Source: Macrocybe gigantea
Taxonomy: Eukaryota; Basidiomycota; Agaricomycetes; Agaricales; Callistosporiaceae
Reading direction: 5' to 3'
DNA: 64,000 nt
NCBI GenBank assembly: GCA_011319805.1
Contig: SJRY01000249.1
Span: 62,001 to 126,000 of the forward strand
This document shows positions 1 to 11,448 of the stretch, piece after piece; the first letter of the stretch is position 1; each line of letters begins with the position of its first letter. Position numbers and translations under genes: made by a program. Below the pieces are notes generated by a model. It saw only the letters and a program-made list of their open reading frames with translations, did no database searches and had not been told where the DNA came from.

Positions 1-657
1 GTTGTGCTGGCGGTGAGGGTGCTGTTGCCCCTGCGGAGACTGTGGCGGCGTCGTGTTGCCGTCGACCGCGGAACCGGTACCATCAGCCTGAGTGTTCAGA
101 GCAGTAGGCTGTTCCGCAGTGACAGCGCGGCGATTGACCTTCTGATCTTGGGCATCCGCCTCGCCTTTCGTATCCTTCCAGTTAGCGACCGACGAGTGCC
201 TGGTGCCGCGGCGGTGTCCGTGGGGGGGAGCACCCTCCGAGTCAGAGCCCGACGAACCCCCGCTGTTCTGGCGCTTGGGCGTGTACCCATCGTTGTGATG
301 TTCGGGCGGGTAGCGCTTCTGCGGCCGACGGTGCCCGTGCTGCTTGCCGCCGTGCTCTTTATGCGACGCGCCGTCGTCTTGAGTGTTCTGTAAGTTCTGG
401 TCAGCTTGCGTCGGCGTCTGCGGCGGGAGCTGTGCGCCCTGCTGTGAAGGCAGGGTGCGCGCCTCGAGAGCGTAATCGTACGCGTCATCAAAGAAGCGCG
501 GGACGAGGTCCGATTCGAAGGACTCCAGACCGCGCATGTCGAGTCCTTGGTCGTATTCACGAGCGACGAGGTCTCCATCCGACCCATAGCCGGAGCCGAC
601 GGGGAACGCGAGCGCGGGCGTGCCGAAGAGGAGGGCAAGGGTGACAAAGTTGACCAT
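1..657 (-). CDS. Secreted low-complexity protein, 3' end beyond window
   Basis: The reading frame is open from the ATG at 657 to the window edge (219 codons), so the gene is truncated here. Residues 1-18 form a clear signal peptide (MVNFVTLALLFGTPALAFP), so the product enters the secretory pathway. The mature part has no recognisable fold: it is rich in His, Gly, Gln, Ser and Pro. It carries dibasic Lys-Arg pairs (PQKR, TPKR) about 14 residues apart, which would be Kex2-type cleavage sites. A TATA box lies 140 nt upstream of the start. Function unknown; a cell-wall protein or a processed secreted peptide precursor are both possible. Opposite-strand reading frames across this stretch are shadows. 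Confidence 0.72.
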   Translation of the reverse strand, partial: MVNFVTLALLFGTPALAFPVGSGYGSDGDLVAREYDQGLDMRGLESFESDLVPRFFDDAYDYALEARTLPSQQGAQLPPQTPTQADQNLQNTQDDGASHKEHGGKQHGHRRPQKRYPPEHHNDGYTPKRQNSGGSSGSDSEGAPPHGHRRGTRHSSVANWKDTKGEADAQDQKVNRRAVTAEQPTALNTQADGTGSAVDGNTTPPQSPQGQQHPHRQHN

Positions 658-795
658 GGAGTTGTAATGCATCGTGTTCGCTTCGTTCGTAAAAGAGGTG
701 GTAGGGTGGGGGAGAGACGGGTTGTGCTTGTTTTTTGTTGTTGGGTGGAGGTGGAAGACCAGCTTCTGGGAAGTGATCACAGCCCGACGTTGCCC

Positions 796-802
796 TTTTA
801 TA
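796..802 (-). promoter_or_regulatory. TATA box of the left-edge secreted protein
   Basis: TATAAAA on the minus strand, about 140 nt before the ATG at 657, with no competing gene between them. Confidence 0.5.
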
Positions 803-1992
803 CGATTTGATATGATTAGTGGAAGCTCATATCAGATGCACGGTGTTCGCTAAGCGAAGATCGACTGGCAACAAGAGCATAGCCATGCAAAATATCGCAT
901 ACCGGCATCGAAATTGGACGACCGAATTTCAAGCGGCCATCTTTTCGTGATGAAGGGTTCATACCAAGTTCGCGTGCGTGAAATGCAAATCGAGTGGTGC
1001 ATTGTCGTGCAGCCCAGATGTCGCCATTCCGAGGAACGTTGATGCCTCCACTGGTCCTATTTTTAACTTTCCGCATACGGCTGTAGCATGAGCCAGCAAA
1101 TGGCGTCCACAGTGGTCTTCACAGTCCCCCATCCGGTTTGCCTCTGCTGAGGAGCCTAGAATGCTATGGGCCAGGACGGGTGCGAGGCATACCTTAGTTT
1201 GACCTGAAACGCCGTCAAGGACAGCAGCCCCTGTTTCCGGATGCATATTTGAAAGACACAGGTTTCTAATTGGGGCTGGTTGCATGGAGCGCTTTCTACA
1301 TCGTCGCAGGAGACATCAGATGCGCAGTTGTTGCCTTGAAACACTCCAAGAAAAAGTTGGCCTGCGTGCCACGTGCACCATGTGTGTAAGCAGACGCCAG
1401 CATGAAAACGGAAAAGACTCTTGAGAGCTCTGAAATGGTTGTGGCAAGAGTGCACTCCATCAAAGTGTTATACGGTATCAGCTGGTCTAATAAATACAAA
1501 ACGCGTCGCTACGATCATTCCACGGCAGGAAGGTGACAATTGATTTCTAAAGCTGATGCCCCAGCTAGCAACAGTTTTGAGAGTCGGGTGCTGTGTAGCA
1601 GGCCCGGAAAGAAGATATTGTCGCAGAAACTCATGTCAACGATCGCAGAGAATCTGACTGTGTTTCTTCCAAAAGCTATTGACAAACAAACACGCATCCC
1701 CTTGTCGTCCTCGTCGACATCGGCGGCGTCGTCGACCTCTAAGGATCACCTCGTCGTTTCAATAATCGGCGTGTCGGAAACACCACGGTAACTTGCAAAA
1801 AGCCGTCTTCTCAGATGCGATCGTTCGAGATTCTTACATCCTTTTCTCGACGCAAAGTCTGCAGTCAAAAGTCTGGGTGGCGCCTGATTGGAACATCGAT
1901 TTCGAGTGCGTAGAGAGGAGAGGTTTGCAGTTTCTTGGCCGTCTCGACTCATGCTGAGGCCTCGTAGCTCAAGCTTGCTCGCGTCTGGAACA
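803..1992. other. Intergenic, no gene seen
   Basis: Short frames occur on both strands but none has a signal peptide, family motif or plausible splice continuation. The last 105 nt are probably 5' leader of the CSN3 gene. Confidence 0.5.
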
Positions 1993-3805
1993 ATGGCCCC
2001 GATGATCGACCCCACGTCGCTCGACGGCATCGTCCACCAGATAACAACCTCCAACAACCCCGTCGCGCTCAACCACACGCTGCGCAACGCCCTCCCGAAG
2101 GAATCGCGCGACACCATCCTCGCGAGCACGCTCCCAGGCGGTCAAGACCCGCTCACTGTCCTCGATCCACACGTCAACACTCTCGGAGTGCTCTACATCC
2201 TGTGCGCGTTTCCCGTTCGCCTTCTATAGTCACGTCTGTGTGTTCACGCTCTGCCCCTCCTTGCCCAATTAGATCCGCAAGACTCCATGTGCCGGGCTCC
2301 GCGCTGCCGCCGTGGCCGATCGTGCTCAGTTTCTGCCAGGTTTTTGACCCTGAACTCGCGCGCCTCGCGCCGGATCGCGGTCAGTGGCTTCCCCTTGCTC
2401 GCGTCGATTTGTGCTCCTAAAGTCTGATCTATCGCGCATCGTCTAGTAACGCTTCTAGCGAGAGGCATCGTCCGGTATGCAGAGCATCTTAACAACGTCC
2501 GTGGTTCATTCAAGTCGTCGTTGGGTGTGTCTGACGTTGCTGCAGTCCGCACTGGCCATAGAGCCCCTGTCTTTCCTCCTGCAACGCTACCCGCCCGACC
2601 TGTCTTACCTCACCACCCTCCACTCCATCTTCCTCGTCGTAAGTACTCAATGTCCCTTCCCTTGCCGCTGACGCACACACGCACACCTTCGCAGACCTGC
2701 ACATCGACGCGACACTTCACCGCCGCGCTCCCCGTGCTCTCCGTGCCGATCGCCAACATCGATACCTCGCTCTCCGACTTGCACTACACCGACAGCATCA
2801 CGTACCACTATGCGGGCGGCGTCGCGCTCGCTGCGCTCCGGCGGTGGCGCGCCGCGGAAGAGTTTTTCGAGATCGCGGCCGCGAGCCCGGGTCAGGTCCC
2901 TTCGGCGCTTCAACTCGAGGCGCTCAAGAAGCTCAAGCTCGTGCAGCTCATCTCGACGGGGCAGGTGCGTGTCGGGGTCGCCCTTTGTTGCTATTACTAC
3001 CGACCTGACGCCGACCATGGAGATTAGACATCTAGCCTTCCGAAATACATCCACCCGCTCCTCATTCGGCTCTTCAAAAACTCGCCGTACAATAGCCTCG
3101 TCAATGCCTATCCGCACAAGACCGAGACGCTCCGGGAGATCTACGAAGAAGCCAAAAAGCATTTTGCAGCGGTATCAAAGTCTTCTCTCTGTCCGTCCGT
3201 TCAGACATGAAACTTTTTTTGTTTTGGTGTAGGAGAAGAACCTTGGGCTGGTTCAGCTGGCCTTGGACCGCGCACCGCGCTGGGCGCTTAAAAAGCTCAC
3301 CGCGACCTACGTCACGCTCGGTCTCGCTGACATCGCGCGGGCCGTCAAAGTCGAGTCCGAGGACCACGCGCGGGACCTCGTCCTCAGCATGGCAAGTTCC
3401 CTTCCCCCTCCCTTCCGGAAAACATAAATACTCACCATCATATCTTTGCCGCTAGATCGAGTCGGACGACGTCAGCGCGCAGATCTCGGCAGACGGCACG
3501 GTCACGTTTTCGGACCCGCCGCCACGCTTCACCAAGGAAAAAGTCGATCGCGCTCTCGGAGACGCGCAGAGTCAGGCTGCGCCTTGCGGAGCTCGACATG
3601 GAGCTGGCGCGGAGCAAAGAGTTTTTGAACAAGGTGAGCGTCCGTTGTCGCTTTTTTTCTGCTTTTTTATGCACATGTTGACGGAATGCAGGCTATGAAG
3701 GGACGAGAGGACGCGGGGTCGTCATGGGTCACGGCGGGAGGAGAGGAGGACATTGCGTATGGAATGACGGGAGGCTCCTGGACGGACGAGACACTCTTCT
3801 CCTGA
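1993..3805 (+). CDS. CSN3: COP9 signalosome complex subunit 3
   Basis: Subunit of the nuclear COP9 signalosome, which removes Nedd8 from cullins and so regulates cullin-RING ubiquitin ligases. Nine exons: 1993-2201, 2273-2379, 2459-2496, 2546-2638, 2695-2964, 3028-3171, 3233-3391, 3456-3633, 3692-3805, giving about 436 residues (human 423). Matches to the family include VRYAEHLNN, YHYAGGVALAALRRW, LEALKKLKLVQLI, KYIHPLLIRLFK, NLGLVQLAL and LSMIESDDVSAQI, the last belonging to the PCI winged-helix region. Intron 7 (3392-3455) begins with GCAAGT, a GC-AG intron; splicing there restores the conserved Met-Ile-Glu. Exon 8 has one base too many near 3570-3583: the conserved LAELDMEL segment and the last exon sit in the next frame. 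The ATG at 1993 is preferred over 1888 because upstream codons look non-coding. Confidence 0.88.
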
Positions 3806-4296
3806 TCTTGTTCTCCGTTTTCTCTGTTTATTTGTTTTTTTTTTGTTGGTGACGTTGTAATTGTATGGTGGTTTTGTGCTTTTGGTTTTGGTTCGGAGAT
3901 TCGGGAGCTGTTGCGACTTGTGAAGTGGAGAAAAGCTCGATGAGGTCGACGGAGCGAAGACCAAGAATCGAGACGTGGTTGCGCCGGTTCCTCACGCCAT
4001 GCAAATATTTCAAAAAAATTTTTCGTCTTCTAGAGCGTCGAGCCCCAAAAAGAGAAAAGGGCAAATGGCTGCGTTGAAGGAGACGGAAGCGAAAAGGTGG
4101 ATCGTTTCCTTACAAGGACAGACCGTTCTCTTTCTTCCTGTCTGTCTGGCTTAAGAATAAGCCTCCGACTGGCCTTCATGCCACACAATCTCTCATTTCA
4201 TTCTTCTACCAAGTTGCACACGAGTTAAGTTAGCTGCACAGCACACAGCGAAAAACAAAAAAAAAAAAGTTCCACTTCAACTCATTTACCCTCCCA
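3806..4296. other. Convergent 3' flanks
   Basis: T-rich then A-rich sequence between two convergent genes. No reading frame is supported; it probably holds both 3' UTRs. Confidence 0.5.
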
Positions 4297-6466
4297 TCAA
4301 GACCTCAAGACCCTCCCACCCAACCCAGGTCCAAACACAGCCAGAGACGAAACGACATCCCAGAATCGTTCGACGTCTTTCCTGCGCTACTATCACCCCA
4401 CATCGAATCGAATCACAGTGAAGAAGAACGCAAAAAAGAAAGAAAAGAAACGAGAAAACATACCTGACGCAGTCGCGCCTTGGTCGTCGCATACGCAGAA
4501 GACACACGTTCCATATCAATGTCGACGCTGACGTCGCTATCAGGATCCATCTCCGCTTCTGCGTCCAAGACACCAGCCGGTGGGACAAAATTGTCCGACG
4601 TAGGCGGAGAGGGCGGGTGATACTGAGCAGCACGAGCACGAGCACAAGCATATCCGTTTCGTCCAGTCTGTCGACGAGAGCTCTCGAGTCGCACAGAACA
4701 ATCAAGCGGACGAGACGACGGAGAGACAGCCTCAGCTAGACCCAGATCCAGATGCAGCGGCGACGAAGATCGCTCCGGAGAAGGGTACGCAGGCGGGACA
4801 TCGTTATTTCTCCACAGCATCTCCCGTCGCTCCTCGTGAGACGGCGCGTCTCCTTCCTTTTTCTTGACTAGAGGCGGAGGGAGGAACGTGATAACCCTAC
4901 GCTCGGACGTGGCGCTCATACCCGTCTTTCTCGTCTCATCACCACCACCCAGCAGAGCAGCCGGCAGTCTAAACTTCTTGCTCGTCTTGACATCAACAGA
5001 AGCTGTTTCTCCAGGTTTACCACTAGGATGAAGCGAAAACAAGGTCATATGCAAGAACGTTTACAATAGATATAGGCTTCAAAGAAAAAAAACGCACTGC
5101 ACGCAAGACTTGAGCTTCTTCGTCTTGCTAGGCAGTGTGCTCCATCTTTCATCTTCATCTTCGACCTCAAACGCATAAGCATCCCCGGCGCCAGGTCTGA
5201 CTCGCGCGGATCTGAACGGGGGTGAAATCGGATGCGTTGATGACTTCTTGCGCTTCAGCGGCATCTGTTGAGAATCAAGCTGGTCAGTAATGCATTTCAC
5301 GTGTTCCTTCTCAGACGAGCAAGCGAGCCGAGCAGCGTCGAATCCCGAAAGCCGACGGTCCTTCACATCGACCTGGGCAGCACCGTAAGGACCAGACGTC
5401 GGCTGGTTCAACGCGTCTTGAATTATGCCTCTGAGATCCAGCGTCGTGCCTGTTCCTTGACCAGCAAACCGGCTGAGCGCTGAAAAGCCCAAAAGAACAA
5501 AGCTCATCAGTACTTCCATCGCGTCAAACAAATCAGAAAAAGGCAGGGACGTTGTGCGAGAGTCTCAGACGGCTCTACCCCAACTCTCTGCGGCGCAAAT
5601 CCACAAGCCGGTCTCTGAGCACCAGCACCCGCAGGACGGGGCACAAAGCCGCGCACGCGCACAGGCGACAAAGGCGAATGCATCCCCGTACGAGAAGGAG
5701 GCGGCCGAAGAGGGGACGAAAAGGCCGTTGTCGCGGGCGTGAAGCCAGTCTTTGGCCTCGTGAGGCTCGAGGGCGGGCGGATGGGGGACGAGAACGCGGG
5801 TGGCGTGGGATAGAGACGGGGACGGAATGCCAGATCGACACGGCGTTTTGAAGTAGGCATATGCATGGGATTAGAAGAGTTAGACGGTTCGTGTGCGTTC
5901 AGTAAACGAGAATTAGTTGGTTGGAGTGGTGCCGGGGTAGGCACAGTCGAAGACGAAGAGTACGAGCGAGAATCGCGTCTTGTAGTCAGTATATGCGCGT
6001 CATTCCGAGCCTGTTTCATGACCTTAGTCGGAGGGCGTCCAGCCGGAGCAGAAAGATCGTTTTGCGAGGTCCCGAGGGGGGCTTGTCGAGCTCGGCCAGC
6101 GCGCTGAGCCTGCCTTCTAAATCCCTCAGCAATGCTCATGTATCCCGCTGCTGCTTTTGGCGTCGCAGGCTTTCCAGGCCGCCAAACCTTCTTCGAGGCG
6201 CCCGCATCACTCTGTAGAGGAGAATCTAAAGGGGCCCTATCGTGACACCGCGCAGCCGCAGCCGTGGCACGGGACGCAGCATTGATCTTGGCGATGCTGA
6301 ACGGATTCGGGATGTACACCGCCTCGTCCGGTCGCGCGGACAAGTCAAGGTCGGCGAGCTGCTCGTTCCGTCGTGCGCCACGATCAGATTCGGAATCGGA
6401 GGAGTCGGAGGGGTAGAACGTCAGAAGGCTGAAGGACCATTCGTCTCTGCTTGCTGCTCTGGGCAT
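4297..6466 (-). CDS. Hypothetical disordered Ser/Pro/Arg-rich protein
   Basis: Four exons in transcript order: 5551-6466, 5098-5479, 4464-5022, 4297-4386. They join in phase through GT-AG introns of 71-77 nt to give 648 residues. The N-terminus is acidic (SDSSDSESDRGARR), followed by the motif VYIPNPFSIAKINAASR, then long Ser/Thr/Pro/Arg-rich tracts typical of intrinsic disorder. The last exon adds a short helical tail (RKDVERFWDVVSSLA). Basic clusters (KRKK, KTKK) suggest a nuclear protein. No family recognised. It is divergent from the AT-hook gene, sharing a 192-nt promoter. Residual doubt: a possible 36-nt in-frame intron around 5267-5302, left unspliced here as too short. Confidence 0.62.
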
Positions 6467-6658
6467 GCGAGGTTGTTGCTGTTGGTCTCAGTGTCGTCGG
6501 CGGTCAGTGGGAATCGGGAGGACATGTGATGACCGACGCGTCGCCAAATTGGGGCAAACAACTTGAGCGTCCATGACGTCGACGGGATCTGAGACAGACA
6601 CTCAGAAACCTGCACAAGTTCATCTCTATCACTTGCACACGCATCACCCGCACGAGAA
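6467..6658. promoter_or_regulatory. Short bidirectional promoter
   Basis: Only 192 nt separate the start codons of two divergent genes (6466 on minus, 6659 on plus), so their promoters must overlap. No TATA box is evident on either strand. Confidence 0.5.
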
Positions 6659-7809
6659 ATGGCGGACAAGGACGTCCAACAAGGCGAGCAGGGTAAGCCA
6701 TTGGCTTTTACCTCCGTCAAACAGAAACCAAAAACACGACTCGGTGTGCAGGTTCCCAGGACCGGAGCGCCAGCGGTGGCGGGGAGCTGGCTGGCACGGT
6801 GGAAGGGGTACGCCAGGCAGGGAGCAAGGCCATGCAAATGAATGTCGGCGCGGGAGGCAACGGCAACGTTGCCTCTACAGCAGCCCCTATCACAGGCGAA
6901 GCGGGCACGGGTGAAGCAACGCAGGGCGAGGGCGCGCAAGGGCCAACCATTTCCGGCGCTGGTGGGACAAAGGAAGCAGAGGCAGAGCATGAGGCCAAAC
7001 CGCCGTCTCCCAGATCGCCCAAATCACCAAAACAGCGCCGACCCTCGATGCGGAAAAGAGGCGGAGGTGTAGCGGCACCCGCTGCCGAAGCCGTTGCGGG
7101 GGAGAAGCGCCATCGACCTGAGGGCGAGGGCGAGGGCGCAGGCGAAGGAGTGGTGGAGGCGAAGGAAGCGGAAAAGCCTGCAGAGATGGCAGAGGAACGC
7201 GTAAAACCTGCAGAAGGTGCCGAGGAAGCACGTCCAGCCGGCACAGAAGAAGAGGAGGGCAAGATGCCAGAGGAAGAGGCAGAGGCAGAGAAAGAAAAGG
7301 AAGCAGAAAAGGCCGAGGAAGAGAAAGAAGAAGGCGAAGAAGGAAAAGAGGCAGAAGGAGAAGAAGACGCCGCAAAGCGACAACGCAAGCGCGCCAAGAC
7401 GACCGCAGCCGCGAAAGCACAAGCCGAAATGAAAGAGGCCGAGCTGGCGGAGGAAGGCGCGCCCGCACCGAAGCGCAAGGCGGGCGGTCGGCCTCGCAAG
7501 ACGTCTGGCGCTGGTGGTGGTCGACGCGGTAGGCGTGGAGGCAGGGCGAAAAAGGCAGGCGTCGAGCACGCAGAAGGCGGAGAAGGCGCGGGCGAGCACC
7601 ACGAGCCCATGGAGGTCGATGCCGGTGCCGCTGGAGAAGAAGGAGAAGAAGGCGAGGCTCAGGGTGCAAAGAAAAAAGGCGGGCGACCGCGAAAAAAGTC
7701 GGAGGCGGGTGCTGTGGAGCATCACGTGACAGGCGACGTTCCAGCTGCACACACGCGTTCGCAGGAACAACACGTCGTCACCGCTGCACACGCTGCTGGG
7801 TTTGTATAA
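6659..7809 (+). CDS. AT-hook DNA-binding protein, Glu/Ala/Lys-rich
   Basis: Two exons (6659-6692 and 6752-7809) join through GTAAGC/CAG to give 363 residues. Two AT-hook cores are visible, GGRPRKTS near residue 254 and GGRPRKKS near residue 321, with a Gly/Arg patch (GGGRRGRRGGR) between them. AT-hooks bind the minor groove of AT-rich DNA, so a chromatin role is likely. Residues about 100-220 are an almost continuous run of Glu, Lys and Ala, probably charged helix or disorder, similar to HMGA-like and chromatin-scaffold proteins. The first exon supplies only MADKDVQQGEQ. Strong purine bias makes long antisense frames appear here; these are not genes. Assignment to a specific chromatin complex is not possible. 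Confidence 0.75.
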
Positions 7810-7891
7810 GTTTGTATATATTATTACAAATCGATTACATAATAACATTCTGCATTCTCGCTCGCCGTCCATTGCAACGACCACAGCAAAA

Positions 7892-10189
7892 ATGACGACG
7901 GCGGTGCAGCAGAGACCAATGCGGGGTTCGAGAATCTCGGCGTTTTACCCAGTCAAGAGTCTACCTTCTCTCTCGTCGCTAGACAGCGCGTTCCAGCTTC
8001 AAGAATACATATCGCTCCTCATCCGTCTCGACATGCACGACGTCGAGACCATCGTGTCGCTCCCCGGGTCCGGCGCGCATGCGAAGAGTGGCACCGCGAA
8101 GGAGGGTGAGAGGGAAAAAGAGGAGGATAAGGAAGCCAGTGAGGACAAGCCTGTCGAGACATGCCTGACGCCGACGCGGAAAAGGACAAAAAGCCGACGG
8201 GCCCACTGTCGACGAGGCGTGTTGGATCTACGAGCAACTTCGGTGAGCATTCCGCCCTTCTCGCTCCACTGCCTGTGCTCTGACTGCCCCGCCCGAAAGC
8301 CGGCTAGCCCAGGACCTGTCGCATCCGCTCATCACGATGCTGCAGCAAGAGTGCACGCGCGCGACGTGTCCCGAGATGAAAGCCGGCGAGTGGCTTTATC
8401 TGTGCGTCGCCCACGGCACAGAGGGCGCTATGGAGGTGCGTTTATCTGCATATTTCACATGTTGAAGACTCTGACGCGTGTGTGTGCACATCGTTGCAGC
8501 AATGCTGCGCGATAGATTACATCCTGCATACCGTCGACAGCGCTACAGCCCTTCTCAACTCTCCTCGCGCTTTTCCCTCACGGTACGTTCCTACCTTGAG
8601 TCCCAGGTCCCTAAAACAACAATCCCCCGACAGGCTGCAAATCCCACAAACCTCGCACCGGCACTTTTCCTCCCTCGCGCGGCGTCTCGGGCGCATATTC
8701 GCGCACGCGTACTTTCACCATCGCGAGACGTTCGAGCAGGCAGAGGCAGAATCGTCTTTGTACGCCCGGTTCCTCGCTCTGACGGCAAAGTTTGACCTCG
8801 TCCCGCCCGAGTTTTTGGTCATTCCGCCGCAGCATCAGCAGCATCAGCAGCAGCAACAGCAACAGCAACAACAACCGCCGCAGGCTGAACAGCCGCATAT
8901 GCCTAGGTTGTTGGGCTCTTTCGTCGCGCCTTTGCTCTTCCAGCAACAACAACAACAACGTGCACAACAGCAGCAGCAACAACAGCAACAACAGCAACCT
9001 CTAGCCCAACCTTCCACCGCCCCACAAGCCGACGCGCCAGAGCTGTCCCTCCCGCCTGCAGGCCACTGGGACCATCGACGCGGGAGCGTCGTCGGTCCGG
9101 GCGAGGGCGCTGGCAGTCCTGGAAATGGCAATGGAAATGGAAACGGCAGCGAGAGCCCGCGCAAGTATGGGCGCAACAGGACGGACACGATGGTTCAGTT
9201 CAACCAGGCGTACCGCACCGAGCCTGCTCACGACGCGGTACCTCAGCAGCAGCAACAACAACAACAACCACTACTGCAGACTCAGACTCAGACACAACCC
9301 CAGCCACGGCAGCCGCAGGGTCCGATGCAGATCCTGCAGCGCAAGCCTGCAGAGGCGGAGACAACGACGACGACAGAACCTCCAACCACTTCCGCTGCGG
9401 TCGCTACGACGCGCACGCCACGCCCGTCTCCGAACACGCGCACCCGCTCACGCTCCCTCTCGCGACCGAAACACCTTCCGCATCAGTGCCTTTTTCTGGT
9501 CCAGACGCATCTGCGCCAGACGTGGAAGCCGAAATGGAAGAGGAGGCGCCGGCGACGGCTCGTCCGCGTTTGATAGAGTCCGCGTCGGTTGAGGAGGAGG
9601 CGGAGCAAGAGCAGCCATCATCATCATCATCACCACCACCACTCCCATCACCACCACTGCCACCACAACCCCAGCAAAGCGAGGCGCCGGCGGAAGCCCT
9701 TGCGGAGGTGGAACCGGAAGGCCAGAGTGACCAAACTCAGGCTCTAGACGCATCCGAGGAGGAAAAGGAGCGGAGCCGCTGATGCCGGAAGCCGAGCAGG
9801 AACCGGCTCCCGTGCCTGCAGAGGCAAACGAGGTCGCTCAGGTCGAGTCGAGCATGGAAGAAGCGCAGGCGCAGACGGAGCCTGTGCGAGTGAGCGCAGG
9901 TGAGCAGGAAGACGTGGCTGAGGGCGAGAGGGAGACTGAGACTGAGACTGCGGAAGATGCCGCTCCTGCTGCTGATGGTGACGAGGTGTTCGCAAGCGCT
10001 TCATTGCTGGAGGAAGGAAAAGGTGTTGAGGAGACGACGGAATCGCAGGAGCAGCGCGAAGGGTCGACGGGGCATGTCACGACAGAGGCGGAGGTTCCTG
10101 CTATGCCAAAGTCGAGCGAGGTTGAGGACGTCTCTGCGACGACGACGGCGGCGGCGGCGGCGGTGGCGGTGGAAAAGGATGAAGCTTGA
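7892..10189 (+). CDS. mob3: MOB family protein (MOB4/phocein type) with polyQ tail
   Basis: MOB4/phocein is a core member of STRIPAK, the PP2A-containing complex that in fungi controls hyphal fusion and fruiting. Exons 7892-8105, 8185-8242, 8300-8435, 8500-8582, then from 8634. Family matches: QLQEYISLLIRLD, ACWIYEQLR, CAIDYILHTVDSATALLNS, RIFAHAYFHH. The zinc ligands are visible as Cys in QQECTRATC and His in HAYFHH. The MOB fold ends near 8825; human MOB4 (225 residues) stops here, whereas this protein continues for several hundred residues with three Gln-rich tracts, an RKYGRNRTDTMV segment and a long acidic Ala/Glu tail. The frame changes by one base within the third CAG tract (about 9240-9275), and a further join near 9708-9775 is needed to reach the stop at 10189; tail boundaries are tentative. 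Confidence 0.8.
8830..8874 (+). repeat. CAG/CAA/CAT tract 1 (polyglutamine)
   Basis: Imperfect triplet run in the MOB gene encoding mostly Gln with two His. CAA interruptions would stabilise it against expansion. Confidence 0.85.
8941..8998 (+). repeat. CAG/CAA tract 2 (polyglutamine)
   Basis: Second imperfect Gln triplet run in the MOB gene, broken once by an Arg-Ala pair. Confidence 0.85.
9244..9269 (+). repeat. CAG/CAA tract 3, site of a frame change
   Basis: Short third Gln run. Upstream coding is in one frame; downstream the natural-looking frame (ADSDSDTTPATAAAGSDADP) is offset by one base. Slippage or a consensus error here is the simplest cause. Confidence 0.6.
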
Positions 10190-10481
10190 AGCTTGAAGGC
10201 GGATCTTTTTGTCTCTTTTTTTTTTTTCTTTGCGATCTTGGGATGAGATGCATTTTTTTTTCACCAGCGTTGTCATGCTCAGTTCTTTATACATGCAATT
10301 TTCCTTGTAATCTAAGGAAAGAAACTGCTATGCGTCATGCAGGCAGGCCTCTACTGCTCACAGCACGCCCCGCATAGACCGTTCTCGGCGCAAGCATCGC
10401 AAGCTAGTACGGCATCAGACAGTGAGAGGTCTACGGACCACGCCCCACGACGCACCCGAACAGTTGCAACAACCGCATGCA

Positions 10482-11157
10482 TCATAACAGCAGCACCAAC
10501 ACACTCCGTCGTTGTTGTCTAAACGCCCAAAAAAAAAAAAAAAAAAAAAAGGTCAGACGAAGACGAACACAGCGCTCGAAACTCGCGAGGGGAGGCAAAG
10601 CCGTCGCTGCGCTCAAACATTCAACGTTCGACTTTCCTTTCGCGTTCTGGCGCGCTCTGGAGCACAGCGCGAGTCCGAGTCCTGCGAGGAGGACGGGCGC
10701 GAGGAACACGATGATGAGGTAATCTGTCCGGTTGAAGGGGGGGGGGGGGAGGGGTTCTGTAAGCCGAGTCGATCGACCAAAAAAAAAAAAAAGGGGAGGG
10801 AGGAGGGGGCTTGCATTTGCGATCCACGAACGCGTTGTTGCGGCTTTTCGTCGTGTCATTGGTCGCCCGGCTCACCAAGGCCGTTGCGAAACTCGCCACG
10901 GCGCGCATCCCATCCGAGTCGCCGGTACGAACGCCACGTAGCGAAGCCGCGATCGCGACGAGGCACAGGAGGAGGAGCAGCAGCAGCAGCAGCGTGCAGA
11001 CCGACGAGAGAAGGATGATCTGCGTGTGTCGTCTTGGGCGTCGGTTGGCATCCGAGTCGTCGATCCCGATCCCCGTTGTCGTTTTCGCTCGAGCGTCCAT
11101 GTCGCGGACGCGGGAGGGCTGAACCGCCGTCGTTGGTGTCATTTTGCTGGTTTTCAT
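10482..11157 (-). CDS. Small two-TM membrane protein A (orphan pair)
   Basis: Exons 10815-11157 and 10482-10723 give about 194 residues. A basic N-terminus (RRPRRHTQ) precedes a Leu-rich membrane segment around residues 50-72. A short loop ending NNAFVDRK follows, then a second hydrophobic stretch (YYLIIVFLAPVLLAGLGLAL). The intron between them starts GCAAGC and ends CAG, so it is GC-AG; it lies at the same place as the GT-AG intron of the related gene at 18322-18918. Shared features are VQPxxVRDMD near the start, FVDRK before the intron and YYLII after it. No known family recognised. The C-terminus is uncertain because it reads through a 22-base A run. Start at 11157 chosen by alignment with the paralogue; 11142 is possible. 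Confidence 0.55.
10529..10550. repeat. Poly-A run of 22
   Basis: Uninterrupted A22 on the plus strand. Length is unreliable in most sequencing, so the downstream (minus) frame of gene A is uncertain. Confidence 0.9.
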
Positions 11158-11448
11158 ACTAGAAGCAGAGGCAGAGGCAGAGGCAGAGATAGGAACGAGG
11201 GAGGACCCGCCACGTTGATCATGGCATACCCTGATGCAGGGAGCGAAAAGACGCTTCTGCCGCGTTGTCGTCTTGTTTCTTCGGGGCGCGTTTGTTGGGC
11301 AGCAAGGGCGCCCATTGCGGGCACGTTTCTTTTCATAAAGTCGCAGAGCCATGCATCGTCTCTAGATATTAAGGCTGCATTCTCTGTAGACGCTGATAAG
11401 CAAGGTGAGGCTAGGGACTGAATTGAACGTCATGATGTGATCGACGAG

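Noticed and set aside
6717..7884. Long minus-strand frames of 286-297 codons
   Set aside because: They are the complement of the Glu/Lys/Ala-rich AT-hook coding sequence; purine bias removes stops on the other strand and yields Ser/Pro/Leu-rich junk.
10500..10560. Poly-A run as a retroposon tail
   Set aside because: No adjacent reverse transcriptase, target-site duplication or intronless gene copy; it lies within the C-terminal coding part proposed for membrane protein A.
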